Notes under the pieces: generated by a model | Databases searched by the model: none | Seen by the model: only the letters and a program-made list of their open reading frames with translations | What the model was told of the DNA's origin: nothing | Assembly: GCA_007844125.1 (NCBI GenBank) | Contig: CM017567.1 | Coordinates: forward strand, 14,480,046 to 14,544,045 | Source of the DNA: Sinonovacula constricta | Lineage: Eukaryota > Mollusca > Bivalvia > Cardiida > Solecurtidae | Reading direction: 5' to 3' | Length of the DNA stretch: 64,000 nt | Translations under genes and position numbers: made by a program | In this document: positions 63,901-64,000 of the stretch, one piece after another | Layout of the letters: the number at the start of each line of letters is the position of its first letter | Position numbering within the stretch: the first letter of the stretch is position 1

Positions 63901-64000
63901 AAATAAACATATACTATAAATCATTAGTAATTCACTTATTTGTTATATTTAATATGTTTTCATACAAAATTAAATTTAAGAAGAAAAACAGAGACAGTGT
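63901..64000. other. edge of window, AT-rich, nothing recognised
   Basis: Presumably intron 18 of the - strand gene. Confidence 0.5.

Noticed and set aside
62421..63924. Cysteine-rich repeat protein candidates on either strand
   Set aside because: They are frames through the 60-bp acceptor array. Only the GYMFG frame reflects real coding, and that derives from exon 19.

Overview
The window is animal genomic DNA: AT-rich, CpG-poor, with short coding exons flanked by GT/AG introns, tRNA-derived SINEs, cut-and-paste transposons and many minisatellites. The repeat types (elements opening with AGCTCACCTGAGC and carrying tandem cores, tRNA-headed SINEs) are what I know from bivalve molluscs, so a bivalve is the best guess. 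This is inference, not proof.

The main content is one full-length ABC transporter of the ABCB / P-glycoprotein (MDR) type on the + strand. I can assemble 27 coding exons from 11091 to 50171 with consistent splice phases (4050 nt, 1349 residues). It has the order TMD1-NBD1-linker-TMD2-NBD2, and both nucleotide sites carry canonical Walker A, signature, Walker B and H-loop motifs. A possible alternative first exon with the same splice phase lies at 4955-4985. A second ABCB gene lies tail-to-tail on the - strand. Nine 3' exons (equivalent to exons 19-27) run from 62482 down to 57446 and the gene continues past the right edge. Its NBD2 exons are nearly identical to those of the + gene, while exons 21-23 differ strongly, which looks like gene conversion or selective homogenisation of the 3' end.

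Layout: 1-11090, upstream DNA with minisatellites and SINEs; 11091-50171, the + gene, whose introns hold a hAT-like element, pearl/HINE-like elements, a CxxC-ORF foldback element, a mariner with two introns, SINEs and several arrays; 50172-57063, the intergenic region with a Tigger-like element; 57064-63900, the - gene and its arrays; 63901-64000, unexplained.

The most unusual signal is that four tandem arrays in this locus are built from exon-boundary sequence. They are a 60-bp array repeating the 3' splice site and start of exon 19 (- gene), a 42-bp array filling all of intron 20 (+ gene), a 32-bp array repeating the 5' splice site of exon 21 (+ gene), and a 30-32-bp array repeating the last codons and stop of the - gene, of which the + gene has only a two-copy seed.
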